A stretch of 64,000 bases of DNA from NCBI RefSeq assembly GCF_003369915.1, contig NW_022881614.1, positions 17,462,336-17,526,335 of the forward strand, written 5' to 3'. Position numbers and translations under genes: made by a program. The first letter of the stretch is position 1. Every line of letters begins with the position of its first letter. This stretch comes from Drosophila miranda (Eukaryota; Arthropoda; Insecta; Diptera; Drosophilidae). Shown piece after piece: positions 10,211 through 20,994 of the stretch. A model generated the notes under the pieces. The model was not told the origin of the DNA. It was given only the letters and a program-made list of their open reading frames with translations, and did not search any database.

Positions 10211-13200
10211 ATGGCGCTGGCAGAACCTCCACGCGAAAGAAAATTCACAGGAAGAGGACGAAAGCATCACTTTGTTCCCCTTTCTGTTCGAGGCATCCAT
10301 TCGGTGGTGCTGATCCTTGTGTTACTCTCACTTACTATGCAAAATTTGGCCCAGGATCCTGATGCAGAAACAAGAACAACTGGAGCCAGTGGTACTGAAA
10401 GTAATAATAATACTGATATAGTTTGGCGCGAGGGGTACGCGGGCGACGGTACGACTCACGAGCAGCTCGGACAGGACCACTGGCCTTCCGTCGAGTACAG
10501 CCCATACTTTGGTTCCGGCAATTATTCCCTGGATCTAACCTCTTCACAAAAAGCTCTGAGTCCCGTTAATACATTAACGCACTTCGACTTGCGGTTGTTT
10601 TTGTCCGACCTGCCTCCGGGTAAGTACAACCAGATCAACTAGCTCCAGAGAGCCAGGCATGTTACGGCTATGTTACGACGACGGCCAACAAGTTGGTTCT
10701 CGGCCCTAAGGTGTGGAAGAACGATTGGCTGCTCTATTGGCTCAGTACTGGTTTCTGCTTGTTGTCGTGATATTCCACCTCGTCTGTATAATTATCATTC
10801 CGTTTATTGGGTAAGCAAAGCCTTTACAAAGGCGATCCATAAGATCCTTTTTTCACCCTTTTGATGACATAGTGTTTGCTATTGCTGCTTTTGCTGCTGC
10901 TTACGTTGCAAGCAAAATAAGAGATCGAACGAGTTCCGGAGGCGTTGTCTTTGCAGCGTTTGCCTTGCCCTTCTCGTTATTGTTATGTGAGTTTGGGGCG
11001 AGGTCGACCAGCCTCAATGGCAGCAAAATAATGTGCCTCCGATTACGATTGCCCACATGCTTGGTCTTTTCATAATGTTTATTGCGAAAAAGTTTCTGGA
11101 TCGCGGACTATAAGACAGCAATATGACAATAGCAGAGACACTTGCACCTTTTTAAAAGATGTGGCTGATCACATCTACCATTTGATGGTGTACAATTACC
11201 AGGAGCTGGATGCCCACCTCGATGACCAACTTAATAGTGAGTTCGACTCGGGAATTGAATCTGAAACGATATATCTTCTATCTGCCACCCTCCATCTGTC
11301 TCCATAGACGCACATGATCACATGTTCCTGGACCTGGGGATACCTCCGAGAGTGTTGCGCTAGCAGAAATGGAGCGCATCTTGATCAACATGCCGAAAGC
11401 CCTTAAGATAATGTTGCAAGTGGAGGCCTTAGAGAAGGATATCCGTTTCTTTGGGTCCCAATTAAGAGACGGTAACTACTAGAAGCCCAGAATTTCTCGC
11501 ATCGGATATCTGATGGATAGTCGTCGATACAGCTGTGCCCTTACCTTTTCGCCATTTCAGATATGCGGGGCCAGAAACGAGATCTTACCTACGCTGCTTA
11601 TGCTTTGTGCCATTTGCCAAAATGCTATAAGTTCAACCATGACATGGGTGTAATTACTTACGATGTTTCAAAGTGCCTGCACTTAGACCTGGTATTATAT
11701 TTTCCCTACAAAGCACCCACAAAACCCAAATGTAACCAGTGTAATTTCTAGATTCCTAATACTACACTCTGTCGAAGCGATGAAACAAATTATTGACGAC
11801 AAACTTTATCAGATCCCAATAAGGGGAATGGCCCGCTTAAAAAAGGTTAAGGACATTATCCTGAAACAGATGAAACTCGTTCTTCCGCCAATATTTCGAA
11901 TTGATATTTTGTGTGTTCTCGTTCATGACGCTAGTTGGACTGTTCTACTTGATAATCGGTTTGATAAAAAATGATCAAAACATCTTCCGATATCTCGACC
12001 CCGTGATCGATATCAATCGCTACATGTCGGGGAGTACGGAAGTAAGGGAATCGTTTCCCACGCTGCCAGTGTCGGAGGCAATCAGGGCCTGCAATGCAAA
12101 TGAGTCCGTATTTCAGCTGCTGAGAGCGAACAATATTTACGACATAGACAAGTTGTTAAATTTTGAAGTATTCGTCGATGGCTTTGAAGATCCCCTTTGT
12201 TCACTGGGGATTTATCCAATGTGAAGCTCATCCTGGAAAAAGAGAAATTACTTCTCACTGACATGCGTGACGGCAATTTGTCCGAATACCACAGCATCTT
12301 ATTCAGCGAGCATCTTTGCACCAAATTTATCCATACGGATATATCTATACTAAAGAGAAAAACGTTGTTATTTTCTTATGATATAAACACAAGATATCTA
12401 AAAGATTGGCCAGGCTGCCTTGCTTACTACTGGCTGCCATAGATCTATATATTTACCAAGATCATATATTGGTCCCATTGACGAATGCCGTAAAAACATT
12501 ATTGGAAAAAGTAAAGGAAATTGATAATCTCATTCTATACGACAACAATAACTTTGGTGACTCTTTTAAAATACTGATGGACGCGGTTGAAAGGTCCGAG
12601 AACTTTATTAGGAATAAAGGCAACGAGTACATCAACCATCTCGCCAATAACCTTTCGATTTCGGTCAACCTTCAGATTCAAGAATATATCGAAAGAGTGA
12701 TTAGGGAATCGGAAAACAACGTAGGACACTATAAGCCTCTGGCCTACATTTACCATCAAGGCGCTTCCTTAATTTGTGAACGTCTAGTCGATCCGATAGT
12801 GAGTACAGATTTCATCTGAATTCTCCACTCTGTTAATACTGTATTTATATTTTATTATTTGAAGAACGCATTTTGGCTGGCCACTCTTTTTTGCTGCATG
12901 CTTCTCCTGCCCGTACTGCTGGTAGCCCATTGTCTGATGTGCTTGTACTCTAAAATCTATCCGTCTCCGATTGTCGCTCAATTAGCAGCAGTAGAAGCAG
13001 CAAGGTAAGCCTTTCACAGCAAAAATGGTTCATACTCAGCCGGATAACTAACTATCTCCCTCCGATCCCGTCCTTACTTCCTCTAGATGTCCAGTTTGCA
13101 CAGGTCCGCCGGTCATGCTAGCGCCGGCAAATATTTTGTCACAAGATTACCGCGGCAAGGCTGGGCTCACAGCTCCAGAAGAGTTGGACTACAAGTTGTT

Positions 13201-13222
13201 CCAGTCAGAGCGGCATCTGTAG
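10211..13222 (+). pseudogene. Prominin-family pentaspan membrane protein gene, degraded
   Basis: Recognisable exons cover most of the family: an N-terminal signal-like stretch HSVVLILVLLSLTMQ; exon 1 to the donor at 10619/10620; TM1 plus the hallmark Cys-rich loop (CYCCFCCCLRCK) and TM2 at about 10725-10990; loop exons near 11158-11228, 11310-11470 and 11563-11750; TM around 11900-11970; an extracellular domain at 12000-12400 (SFPTLPVSEAIRACNANES); and the last TM with DP.NAFWLATLFCCMLLLPVLL at 12795-12960. The stop is at 13220-13222. Prominins organise membrane protrusions. As read, frame changes interrupt exon 2 (about 10722-10730), the exon near 11330 and the region around 12190-12240, so it looks non-functional. 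Which fly prominin paralogue it is was not determined. Confidence 0.75.
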
Positions 13223-13344
13223 CGATCAGCAAACGTAAGAAAGACTAGGTAAACAAAATGAGAGATCGGCTTAAATCAAATTCTGCGGTGTTTGAATATT
13301 AAATGTCTTTTATCTGTTTTATAAAGCATATTTGTTAAGCAGTG

Positions 13345-13850
13345 AGACCGACACGGCCTTACTTACCCGGAGGCAGGTCGGACAAAAACAACTGCAAGGT
13401 GAAGTACGTTAATTTATTAACGGGACTCATGGCTTTTTGTGACGAGGTTAGATCCAGGGAATAATTTCCGGAACCACGGTACGGACGGAAGGCCAGTGGT
13501 ACTGTCCGAGCTGCACGTGAGTCGTACCGTCGCCCGCGTACCCGCGCCAAACGATATAAGCATTCTTATTAGGCAGTGGTACTGCTCCAGTTGTTCCTGT
13601 TTCGGCATCACGATCCTGGGCCGATTTCGCAAATTTTCGTTTAAAAACATTTTTCGCGATTCGTCAAGAAATGCTATTACTGTTCAACTGTTCACAGTGT
13701 TTCTGAAATTTTGACTTTAGGGTGATTTTATGTACGCATTCATAGAAACTTTCTGTTTTTAATTTTATAGCACAGTTTACTGCTCTGCACTATATGTATA
13801 TTCAATAGAATTTTTCTAACAAAAGTGCAACTTTTATCTTACCTTTAGTC
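13345..13850 (-). repeat. Inverted partial copy of the prominin 5' region
   Basis: On the minus strand, 13655-13847 matches 2272-2458, a short piece at about 13640 matches 10134-10150, and 13360-13630 matches 10338-10632 (SPVNKLTYFTLQLFLSDLPPGK aligned with SPVNTLTHFDLRLFLSDLPPGK). It lacks the gypsy element and two short host segments. Divergence is moderate, so it is older than the gypsy insertion or has decayed independently. Confidence 0.8.
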
Positions 13851-14940
13851 TTTAATTATTCGTCAGATAAAGAACACGGACTTCGTCTGCAAGAAAACTC
13901 AATACGTTGAGTTTATTAATATCAAAATTTAACTTGTATAAGTTTATTATATTTTGCTTATTTTTTATTTTCATTTATATGTATGTACATATATCTAACA
14001 GATTTAATTTTAGGCGGGGAACATGGATGTGACTTAATTACTTAAAAGTCGACTCAAAGGTCAGATTAATTTTTGACCCCATTTAATATATAATGGCCTC
14101 CTCGTGGTGTTCCCTGGGTACCGATCTTCAATCGGGAGCCAATTTGAGCGGCGACTTTAAGTACATATGTATGTATTTACGTATATATATGTAGTTACAT
14201 ATATGAACATTCTTAAGGCATATCCTCTATTTATAGAAAGAAATATATATATTTATGCAAATTTATTTAAGTATATATATATTTTTTCTTATATTGTATA
14301 TTTAGATACATCATTGTTATAGTTATAATAAACAAAAAAGTCGAGAACCGACGGCGTTTGCATAATTTTTATAATTTATAATAAACCTGTTTAAAATAAG
14401 GAAATAAATGTGTAATTATATTATTGTAATATTTTATATTTTGTGGTATAAATCAAACAAATAACAGCTTTTATTTCATTTCCCGCGCCCTAGTGTACCA
14501 TACCCCCACCCCCTGCCCATTCTTCATTTATTTTGTGGCGGTAGGTCAGTCCATCAACAGACCCAAAACAAGAACCAAACTCAAATTTCATTTCTAGCCG
14601 CCAGCAATACTAAACACACACACGCAAAGTACGTGAGAATGCATGTGCACCCATACACTAAAACATGCTGGTGGCAAAACAGAAACAGACCTGAGAGAGT
14701 TCAAAAAATCTGAAAAAGCATACAATCACATATTTTTGTCGAAACATATTGCGTGTGTACTAACACATGCAAAGATGTTCTCTCTGCGCTCTCTCTCTCA
14801 AATGATGACGTCACTCTGGGGTCCTGAACGCGCTAGCCAGTGTGTGACGCTTTCGTTGTATGAACTTGCACATCTATATACTGTATGGTTAGTGGTTACA
14901 TGTTTGAGATGGCGTATACCGTATGTTTACGGTATATCGG
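13851..14940. other. AT-rich intergenic sequence
   Basis: No supported gene. It contains TA-rich microsatellite-like runs (about 14180-14300) and a long A/T region to 14480. From about 14880 it grows similar to the region before the other Nup133 copies (24540, 59275, 62740). The frame at 14643-14981 has no recognisable domain and is probably spurious. Confidence 0.5.
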
Positions 14941-14948
14941 TATATAAT

Positions 14949-15300
14949 TGGTATAGAAATCCAATAAATGCAAGTATTTAGAATAGGCCAGTCAAGTTGT
15001 AAATTGATTCATCAATCATATAAATTTATGTGGACATGGCTAAATGTTCCATATAGCTGGTAATATTCGATCGAAGATCAAAATTGAACAATAGGAACAA
15101 CTATCCTCTTTCGTTTTTTTTTGTTCGACCATTTTCGTTAAAACCTCTTTTTACGAAAAATGCAATAAAAGCAAGTGTTTAAAATAAACCAATCAATTAG
15201 AAAATAGATTCACTAATCGGATAAAATTATGTGGGCATGGCTAAATGTTCTATATAGCTGATAATATTCCACGGATTATCAAAAACGAGGAATATGTAAA
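14949..15300 (+). repeat. Two-unit upstream repeat before Nup133 copy 1
   Basis: Two diverged units, starting near 14958 and 15159 (period about 200 bp), share the core ATGTGG(G/A)CATGGCTAAATG followed by ATATAGCTG(G/A)TAATATTC. The same pair precedes every other Nup133 copy. A more diverged pair precedes the CG4266 copies. Confidence 0.75.
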
Positions 15301-15315
15301 ACAGAACTTAAATTC

Positions 15316-15405
15316 GTCAGTATATTTTTAAAATCTGACAGTATATTTTGGTATATTTCTGAGGGTCCCACGGTATATTCTAACGATAAGTCCGCGGTCA
15401 CACTG
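15316..15405 (+). promoter_or_regulatory. Core promoter of Nup133 copy 1 (motif 6 + motif 1)
   Basis: GTCAGTATATTT at 15316-15327 fits Drosophila core-promoter motif 6 (KTYRGTATWTTT). CGGTCACACTG at 15395-15405 fits motif 1 (YGGTCACACTR). The pair is typical of TATA-less housekeeping promoters. Motif 1 lies about 140 bp before the ATG. Motifs seen directly; activity inferred. Confidence 0.7.
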
Positions 15406-15543
15406 CTGAGTAAAACCTTTAAAAAATATAATATTTATTTCGTCAAACCTGAGCAAAAAAAAAATACATTTGCTCCTTATCACTAGGATAGTACTCATAG
15501 TACCCATAGCAATAATATTCAAAACAAAGTAAAGGAAAGAAAC

Positions 15544-18500
15544 ATGAAAAAGCAGCTATACGGAACTCCGCGGGAGTCATCGCCAGGATTCCGCCGGCTA
15601 TGTGCAGACAGCACGCAAAAGTCTTTTTTTGGCGGGAACTCGAACTGCTCTACACCTTCAGGGAGTTTGGAAAAAACTGCCTGCACAAGAGGTAACTAAC
15701 AGGAGTGTCTCGCCTATTTAAGGATGATTTCAAACACTTTTTCCCAACAGCCGGCATAGTTTGTCCGGGCGATCTACCCAATCGATACCCGGCATCCGGT
15801 CGGACTACAATGTTGTGGAGAGCTTTGGTTTTCCCCTGCCCGTCGTAGTGAACGAGGCCTTGACCTTTGTGGGATCTGCTGCAGGAGCCGTTTCTGCGAA
15901 GGTTGCCCAAAATGGCTGGGCTTGGGTACGGGCATAAGCACGGATCGAAAAATGATTTGGCTGGGTATTAAATTTCCGCCCTATTTCAGGTTGTGCACGG
16001 TCGCCGACTTTTAATTTGGCAGTACAAAGAGACGTCCAAGGTGCCAAGCAACCTAGACGGGGAGGTGGCTTGTCCAATGCCGCGAACTACAACTGCCCTA
16101 CTCCGATTTAGGGTACAACAGTGAGTTGATTAGTGTATTCCAGACAGACGGCCAGCAAATGGCATCCTGCATAGCAGTTTCTGCAACGGGAGATGTGCGC
16201 TATTGGCCATATATTGCCCACGACGGGAATAACGTGAATCTACCGATCCTAACCGGTCAGGACTTCGTTCAGATCATAAATCTACCATTGCAACAGGGCT
16301 ACCTTGCTGTGACCTCAACTTGCACATTGGTATTTCTCAGCGTAGGCCTCACCAACGGCCGATACTCGTTGCAGCACAAGACCATAAAGCCGCCCACCAG
16401 TTTGCTTGGTGGCTTTGGCAAGAAATTTTCGTCCATGCTTATTGGAATGAACACGGGCAGCGACAAGGATCCGGTGAGGCTTGCATTTCCATCTAAAAAG
16501 GTTCCTCAAATGATATAAAAAATATTTTCCAGCTCTTGGTTGGCATGTGCTGCGAGAGAAATTCTCCTGAAGGTGAAACCGTGGTGGCTGTGCTGTCGGA
16601 TCGTTCGATCCAGCGCTGGAGTTGGTCAAGCAAAGGGAATACAGAACATTTACTCCACGAGGATGAAGAGGTGGTGCGCCGGATTCGCGAAGAGTTTAAG
16701 CAAAAGTTCTGGAATCTCCGTACTCCCGCGGACAATGTGGAAATCGAGTTGCATCTGCTGGACTTTCATATCGTAGATGACAAGGCTTACATATTGGCTG
16801 TAGCTGTTAACGCTGCCCACGCTCCACAGATGTGCTATGCCGTTGGTAAGTATTGAATTTGTCATTCAACATGAACAATACTTAATACTATTTCTAGCTG
16901 TGGCCAGTGTCCAAGCGAACAGCATACTTTTGGAGTCATTCACACCCTTAAGTTGAATAAATTCTACAACGCCAAGACTAAAGAGGATTGCGTCAGCCTT
17001 CGCTTCATAATAGGGAGCAGCCATATCTACCTCTACACCCAAAGGTGGTCTATCCGTTGCTCTTGGCAAACGCCGTACCCACAACCGAACTTGAGGCGGA
17101 GAAGATTGAATTTCATTTGCACGACGATCGAATTCTATGTGCTGCCGTCTGCAGTCGACTGCCGATGTTCTTTAGCCGCACACACGGACTGGTTTCAATC
17201 ACACCCGGCGACTTTGATGCCAACGAGCTGCATAATATGAGCACCTGCAATACACCAGATCTGTTTGCACCAGCTATGCTCGGTAGTTTCAGTGCACCCG
17301 ATCAGTCTACACTGACCGCAGTAACTGCAGCAGCAACAATCTGCACATGTTCGAACTGGATCCGGATGAGCTATACAGCGATCTATGTGACGAAGTGGGC
17401 CAGTTAAAAGCTGCCTTCGTGTACCACCTGAAGCGTAATAACAACATGGTGAAGACAATTATCGGGGAGCTTCTGCGCACTGTCAATGAGCCGATCAATG
17501 TGGTGCGCCTTGGATGCCTACAAGTTGGATAGGTATGAATACTTGAATTTTTACTAAAATACTATAAGCTATCAGATACTTCCATTTCATTAGAATTGTC
17601 ATCACAATAGCGGAGGACTTGCCGAGGATCTTCCAATCGCCGATCCACGCTGGAAGAGGCTCTGGGCGATCACGATGGCAATCGTCATGCGTTGGGGAGC
17701 TCACGCTCTATGCAAATCATCAATCAGCTGCGTGACAAAACCCTTGCCTTCGATCACTTTGCCTCATTTCTTCATGCCAGCGGCGTTTGGGAGAAGGTGA
17801 TTATTACTGCTCTTCTTATTGCTATTTTTTTAAATTTATCTTGCGTCATTCTTTTCAGCTCAATGCCATACCCTGTGGTAGTAATGTGCTGAAGCCGACA
17901 AGCTTTATTTTGTCCGATATTAGCGAGAAAATAGTGGCTGCCATGGCACTGCGCTCCTTACAGGCCAAACAACCAAAAATCATCGAGCATGCCATCGATG
18001 CCACTGTCGCCATGTGGGATGAGAAGCCCAATGGCAACCTAACCACCCAGGATATATTCTATGTGAAACTGTGCAAATTCCAGTTTGTATTCGAGGCGCT
18101 AGCCGAAATGGCTGACAATCAGATTTCAGCTCAGAGAGATACCACGGTAATGGTGGCCCAATTTCTCAACGATACCAATTCCATCGTCCTGGATACACTG
18201 GGCCAGGTGTTTATGCATCGTGAGCAGCAGGCGAACAACTTCACACCGCACAATGACAGACTGGCCGCCTGCGAAAACCTTCCCTGGACGGCCATGTCGG
18301 GAAGTGCTGGAGTTCGAGACACTCTCAACCGACTTATAGACCTCAGCCTGCGCTATGGTTCCCAGTGCATTAGTGAGACGGAGCTAAGCCAGAAGTTGTA
18401 CCAGCAAATATACGAGCTAGTCGATTTGGTTCTTGAGGGGCGCAAGAACTACTTGGATAGTGTTCGAGGATCGGAGAAGGCTAATCTATTGCAGCAGCAG

Positions 18501-19563
18501 TTTGAGGCACAGCGCAGGGAACTCATCTCACTCCTAAGTAAGTAGGTTTTCAGTATAACTGGGGCGTATTTCATATTCATTACCTTTCCAGTCAAGGATC
18601 TTAAGTACGAGAATGCCGCTAAGTTGGCTGAAAAGTATCTGGACTTTAATAGTCTAGTGCTAATATGCGACTTGACCAATGACAAAGAACGTTTGGATGA
18701 TTACATGCGCAAATACGAGGAGTTTAACTTCTCGCAGTTTGCCATCAGCTGGCATCTGCGGCAGAAGCGGCATGGCGAGGTATTCGAGCGCTTCAAGGAC
18801 AACCCGATAGCGCTGGCACAGTTCATGCGTGACCATCCATCGCTGGTCTGGATTCAGCTGATATTCAACGGCGACTACGAGCGGGCGGCAAAGGGGCTGT
18901 TCGAGCTGGCGCAAAACGAGAAGGAGATTGTGGCGCGCAAGAAGTCAATGTTGTCTCTGGCCAAGCTGGCTGCTTTTGCGGCGCCCGACACCGACCTGAC
19001 GTCGCAGATGGAGAAGATTAATGCTGATCTAAGGCTCATCGAGTATCAGCTGCAGTTGAGCCATGACGTACTGCAAAACTATGGCCTCGACCCAGTAGAC
19101 AGAAAGTGCTCAAAGCTGAAGATATTATCGATGTAAGTCGATCTGTCCATAGGTTCTCGTACATTATTTAACAATATTTAATAATCCCCAGTTATACATC
19201 GCCGATGAAACGATAGTGCCACCGAAGTGGAGTTTGGCAAGGCCTTGGAGCTGCTGAGCTTTGTGGAACAGCCCTACGATCTGCGCCACATGATCTGGTG
19301 TGCGGCATACGCCGCGACAACTGGATCGACTATGACCACAATAATTCCGTGGAATACATGCAGAAGCTACTGTTCTACAAAATCATTGAAATCTCGGAGC
19401 TGATGGGCAAGGAAGGCGACAATGTTCTGCCGCCCATGGAGGAGTTCTGGAGAGCACAGAACTGGATGACCTGCCGCAGAACAAGTCGTTCCAGTACCTC
19501 TTGAAACTGACCTACGAGTATGTGGCCGATATGTTCAAACAGCCACCAGACATGGAAGTCTAA
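15544..19563 (+). pseudogene. Nup133: Nup133 copy 1, all nine exons, frameshifted as read
   Basis: Nine exons with GT-AG introns: 15544-15691, 15751-15925, 15990-16473, 16533-16845, 16898-17532, 17594-17796, 17859-18537, 18592-19132 and 19192-19563. The encoded protein matches nucleoporin Nup133 (for example LPWTAMSGSAGVRD and KLAEKYLDFNSLVLICD, aligning with human VPWTATSGPGGIR and LAEKYCDFDILVQMC). The N-terminal half is the beta-propeller and the rest is helical. Nup133 is a scaffold subunit of the Nup107-160 Y complex. Without the indels the length would be about 1,187 residues, normal for a fly. Fourteen single-base losses, each in a G or C run, break exons 1, 3, 5, 6, 8 and 9; exons 2, 4 and 7 are clean. 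This is either decay or a base-calling artefact. The signal ATTAAA is at 19595-19600. Confidence 0.88.
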
Positions 19564-19934
19564 TTATGCTTTGCATATACAATCATTGACATTTATTAAA
19601 GTTTAAACCAAAAGCTGGAGATGATGTGTGGGTGTTTGGGCTTTTGTGAACCGCTGCCAGGTGTCCCTAAAAATGCATTGTACTAGCTACGAACGGACTC
19701 AACTTCACCGTAATGCTATCGGTCACGGACCACGACAGCGCCGTCACTATTTAGTCACTATCAATTTGAGAAAATTTCTTTATCATTACAGTTTGGAAAA
19801 CAGTTTCTGTTTTAATTTTAAATTAACAAAATAGGGTATAAAATGCACATACTCCAGATTATAAGCAACAAGTCTTCAAATGACAGCAACATTGCGACTA
19901 ATTTTATGTTGAACTTTTTTGTTTAAACCTTGTT
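19564..19934 (+). other. 3' flank of Nup133 copy 1
   Basis: Non-coding. From about 19660 it is repeated at 55459 onward with few differences, where the Nup133 body is missing. No gene was seen. Confidence 0.7.
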
Positions 19935-20710
19935 TTAGTCAAATACAATAAATGAGAGTACTTAAAAGTAGTTAATCTTGTAGAAAATATATTCATCAAC
20001 GGGATAAAACTTTGTGGGCAGAGCTCATGATGCAATTATACAAAGTGGTCTCGTCGGCAAAAGTTAGTCCCTTAACGTATGCTAGCAATAAGTGCGAGTG
20101 AAGGGCACATAGTATAGTGAGTGTGAGTGAGACGGTATATGTTGATGTTGATTAACAGGCCCGTGGGTTTTAAAATTTTAAAATAAAATGATTTTACTGA
20201 TATAATAATATTTAACTTATTTAACCATTAATAATTTTTCTTCAACGTTTTTAGTTATATTAAAATGTTCTTTTACATAATATATAAAGATTACTTCTAA
20301 TTCTGTGGTATTTTTTTTATATGCTTTTTATAATTTTGTTGTTGTCGGGACATAAGGGTTAAGAATATATCAAAAAATTCGTCCGTGAACAACCTTCATC
20401 ATCAACAAGCAAGCATGCACTGGCGATAAGGGACAACACGAACGAACTTCGGCTCCCGACGAGACCACCTTTTATAATTGCATCATGGGCAGAGCTGAGG
20501 GTTTTAGTTGGTTTGCATTATTTTTATTATTTTCTGACCTTTTTCGCTAAAACCTTTTTTTAGAGAAAATCCAATTAAAGCAAGTGTTTAAAATGAGCCA
20601 GTCAAGAAGAACATTGATTCAGTAATCGGATTAAATTATGTGGGCACAGCTGAGGGTTCTATCTAGCTCGTAATATCCAACCAAATATCAAAAACGAAGA
20701 ATATGGAACT
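19935..20710 (+). repeat. Two-unit upstream repeat before CG4266 copy 1 (with MITE inside)
   Basis: Units begin near 19938 and 20566. After subtraction of the 471-bp MITE-plus-duplication the period is about 157 bp. Shared words with the Nup133 units include AATCGGATTAAATTATGTGG, GGGCACAGCT and TAATATCC, with the same order of blocks, so the CG4266 and Nup133 upstream regions are homologous at the repeat level. Confidence 0.65.
20026..20487. mobile_element. P-element-like MITE (462 bp)
   Basis: Terminal inverted repeats of about 32 bp (20026-20057 and 20456-20487, two mismatches) begin CATGATGCAATTATA and continue into GTGGTCTCGTCGG. This resembles the canonical P-element terminus (CATGATGAAATAACATAAGG, then TGGTCCCGTCG). 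A direct repeat GGCAGAGCT flanks it (20017-20025 and 20488-20496); P elements usually give 8 bp, so one base may be coincidental. The inside is AT-rich and non-coding. It is absent from the matching site at CG4266 copy 3 (55735-55760), so it inserted after the duplication or was lost there. Confidence 0.75.
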
Positions 20711-20726
20711 TGAATACAAATTATTC

Positions 20727-20826
20727 GTCAGTATATTCCGGTATATTTGTAAAGTTCTGTCGTATATTTCGGTATGTTTCTGAGTGTCAGACAGCATATC
20801 TGACCGATAAATCCGCGGTCACACTA
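20727..20826 (+). promoter_or_regulatory. Core promoter of CG4266 copy 1 (motif 6-like + motif 1)
   Basis: GTCAGTATATTC (20727-20738) matches motif 6 at 11 of 12 positions. CGGTCACACTA (20816-20826) is a full motif 1. The stretch between is homologous to the Nup133 promoter. The ATG is about 170 bp downstream. Confidence 0.6.
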
Positions 20827-20994
20827 ATCCCTACGGGCAGCCATTTTTTTCACGCTTTGTGTAAAAATTTGTGGAAAAAGTAGAAAAGTTTAAAAAATAA
20901 AGTAAAAAGGGCTGTAAAAGTTTTCTGATACTTGTAAAAGTATGCAATATTGAAATTTGTGAGTGTTCGAAGTGCGTGAAACCAACAATTGAAC

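Noticed and set aside
14643..14981. 112-codon plus-strand frame as a gene
   Set aside because: No domain, low-complexity start, and it runs into the repeat block shared with other units, where the frame is not kept.
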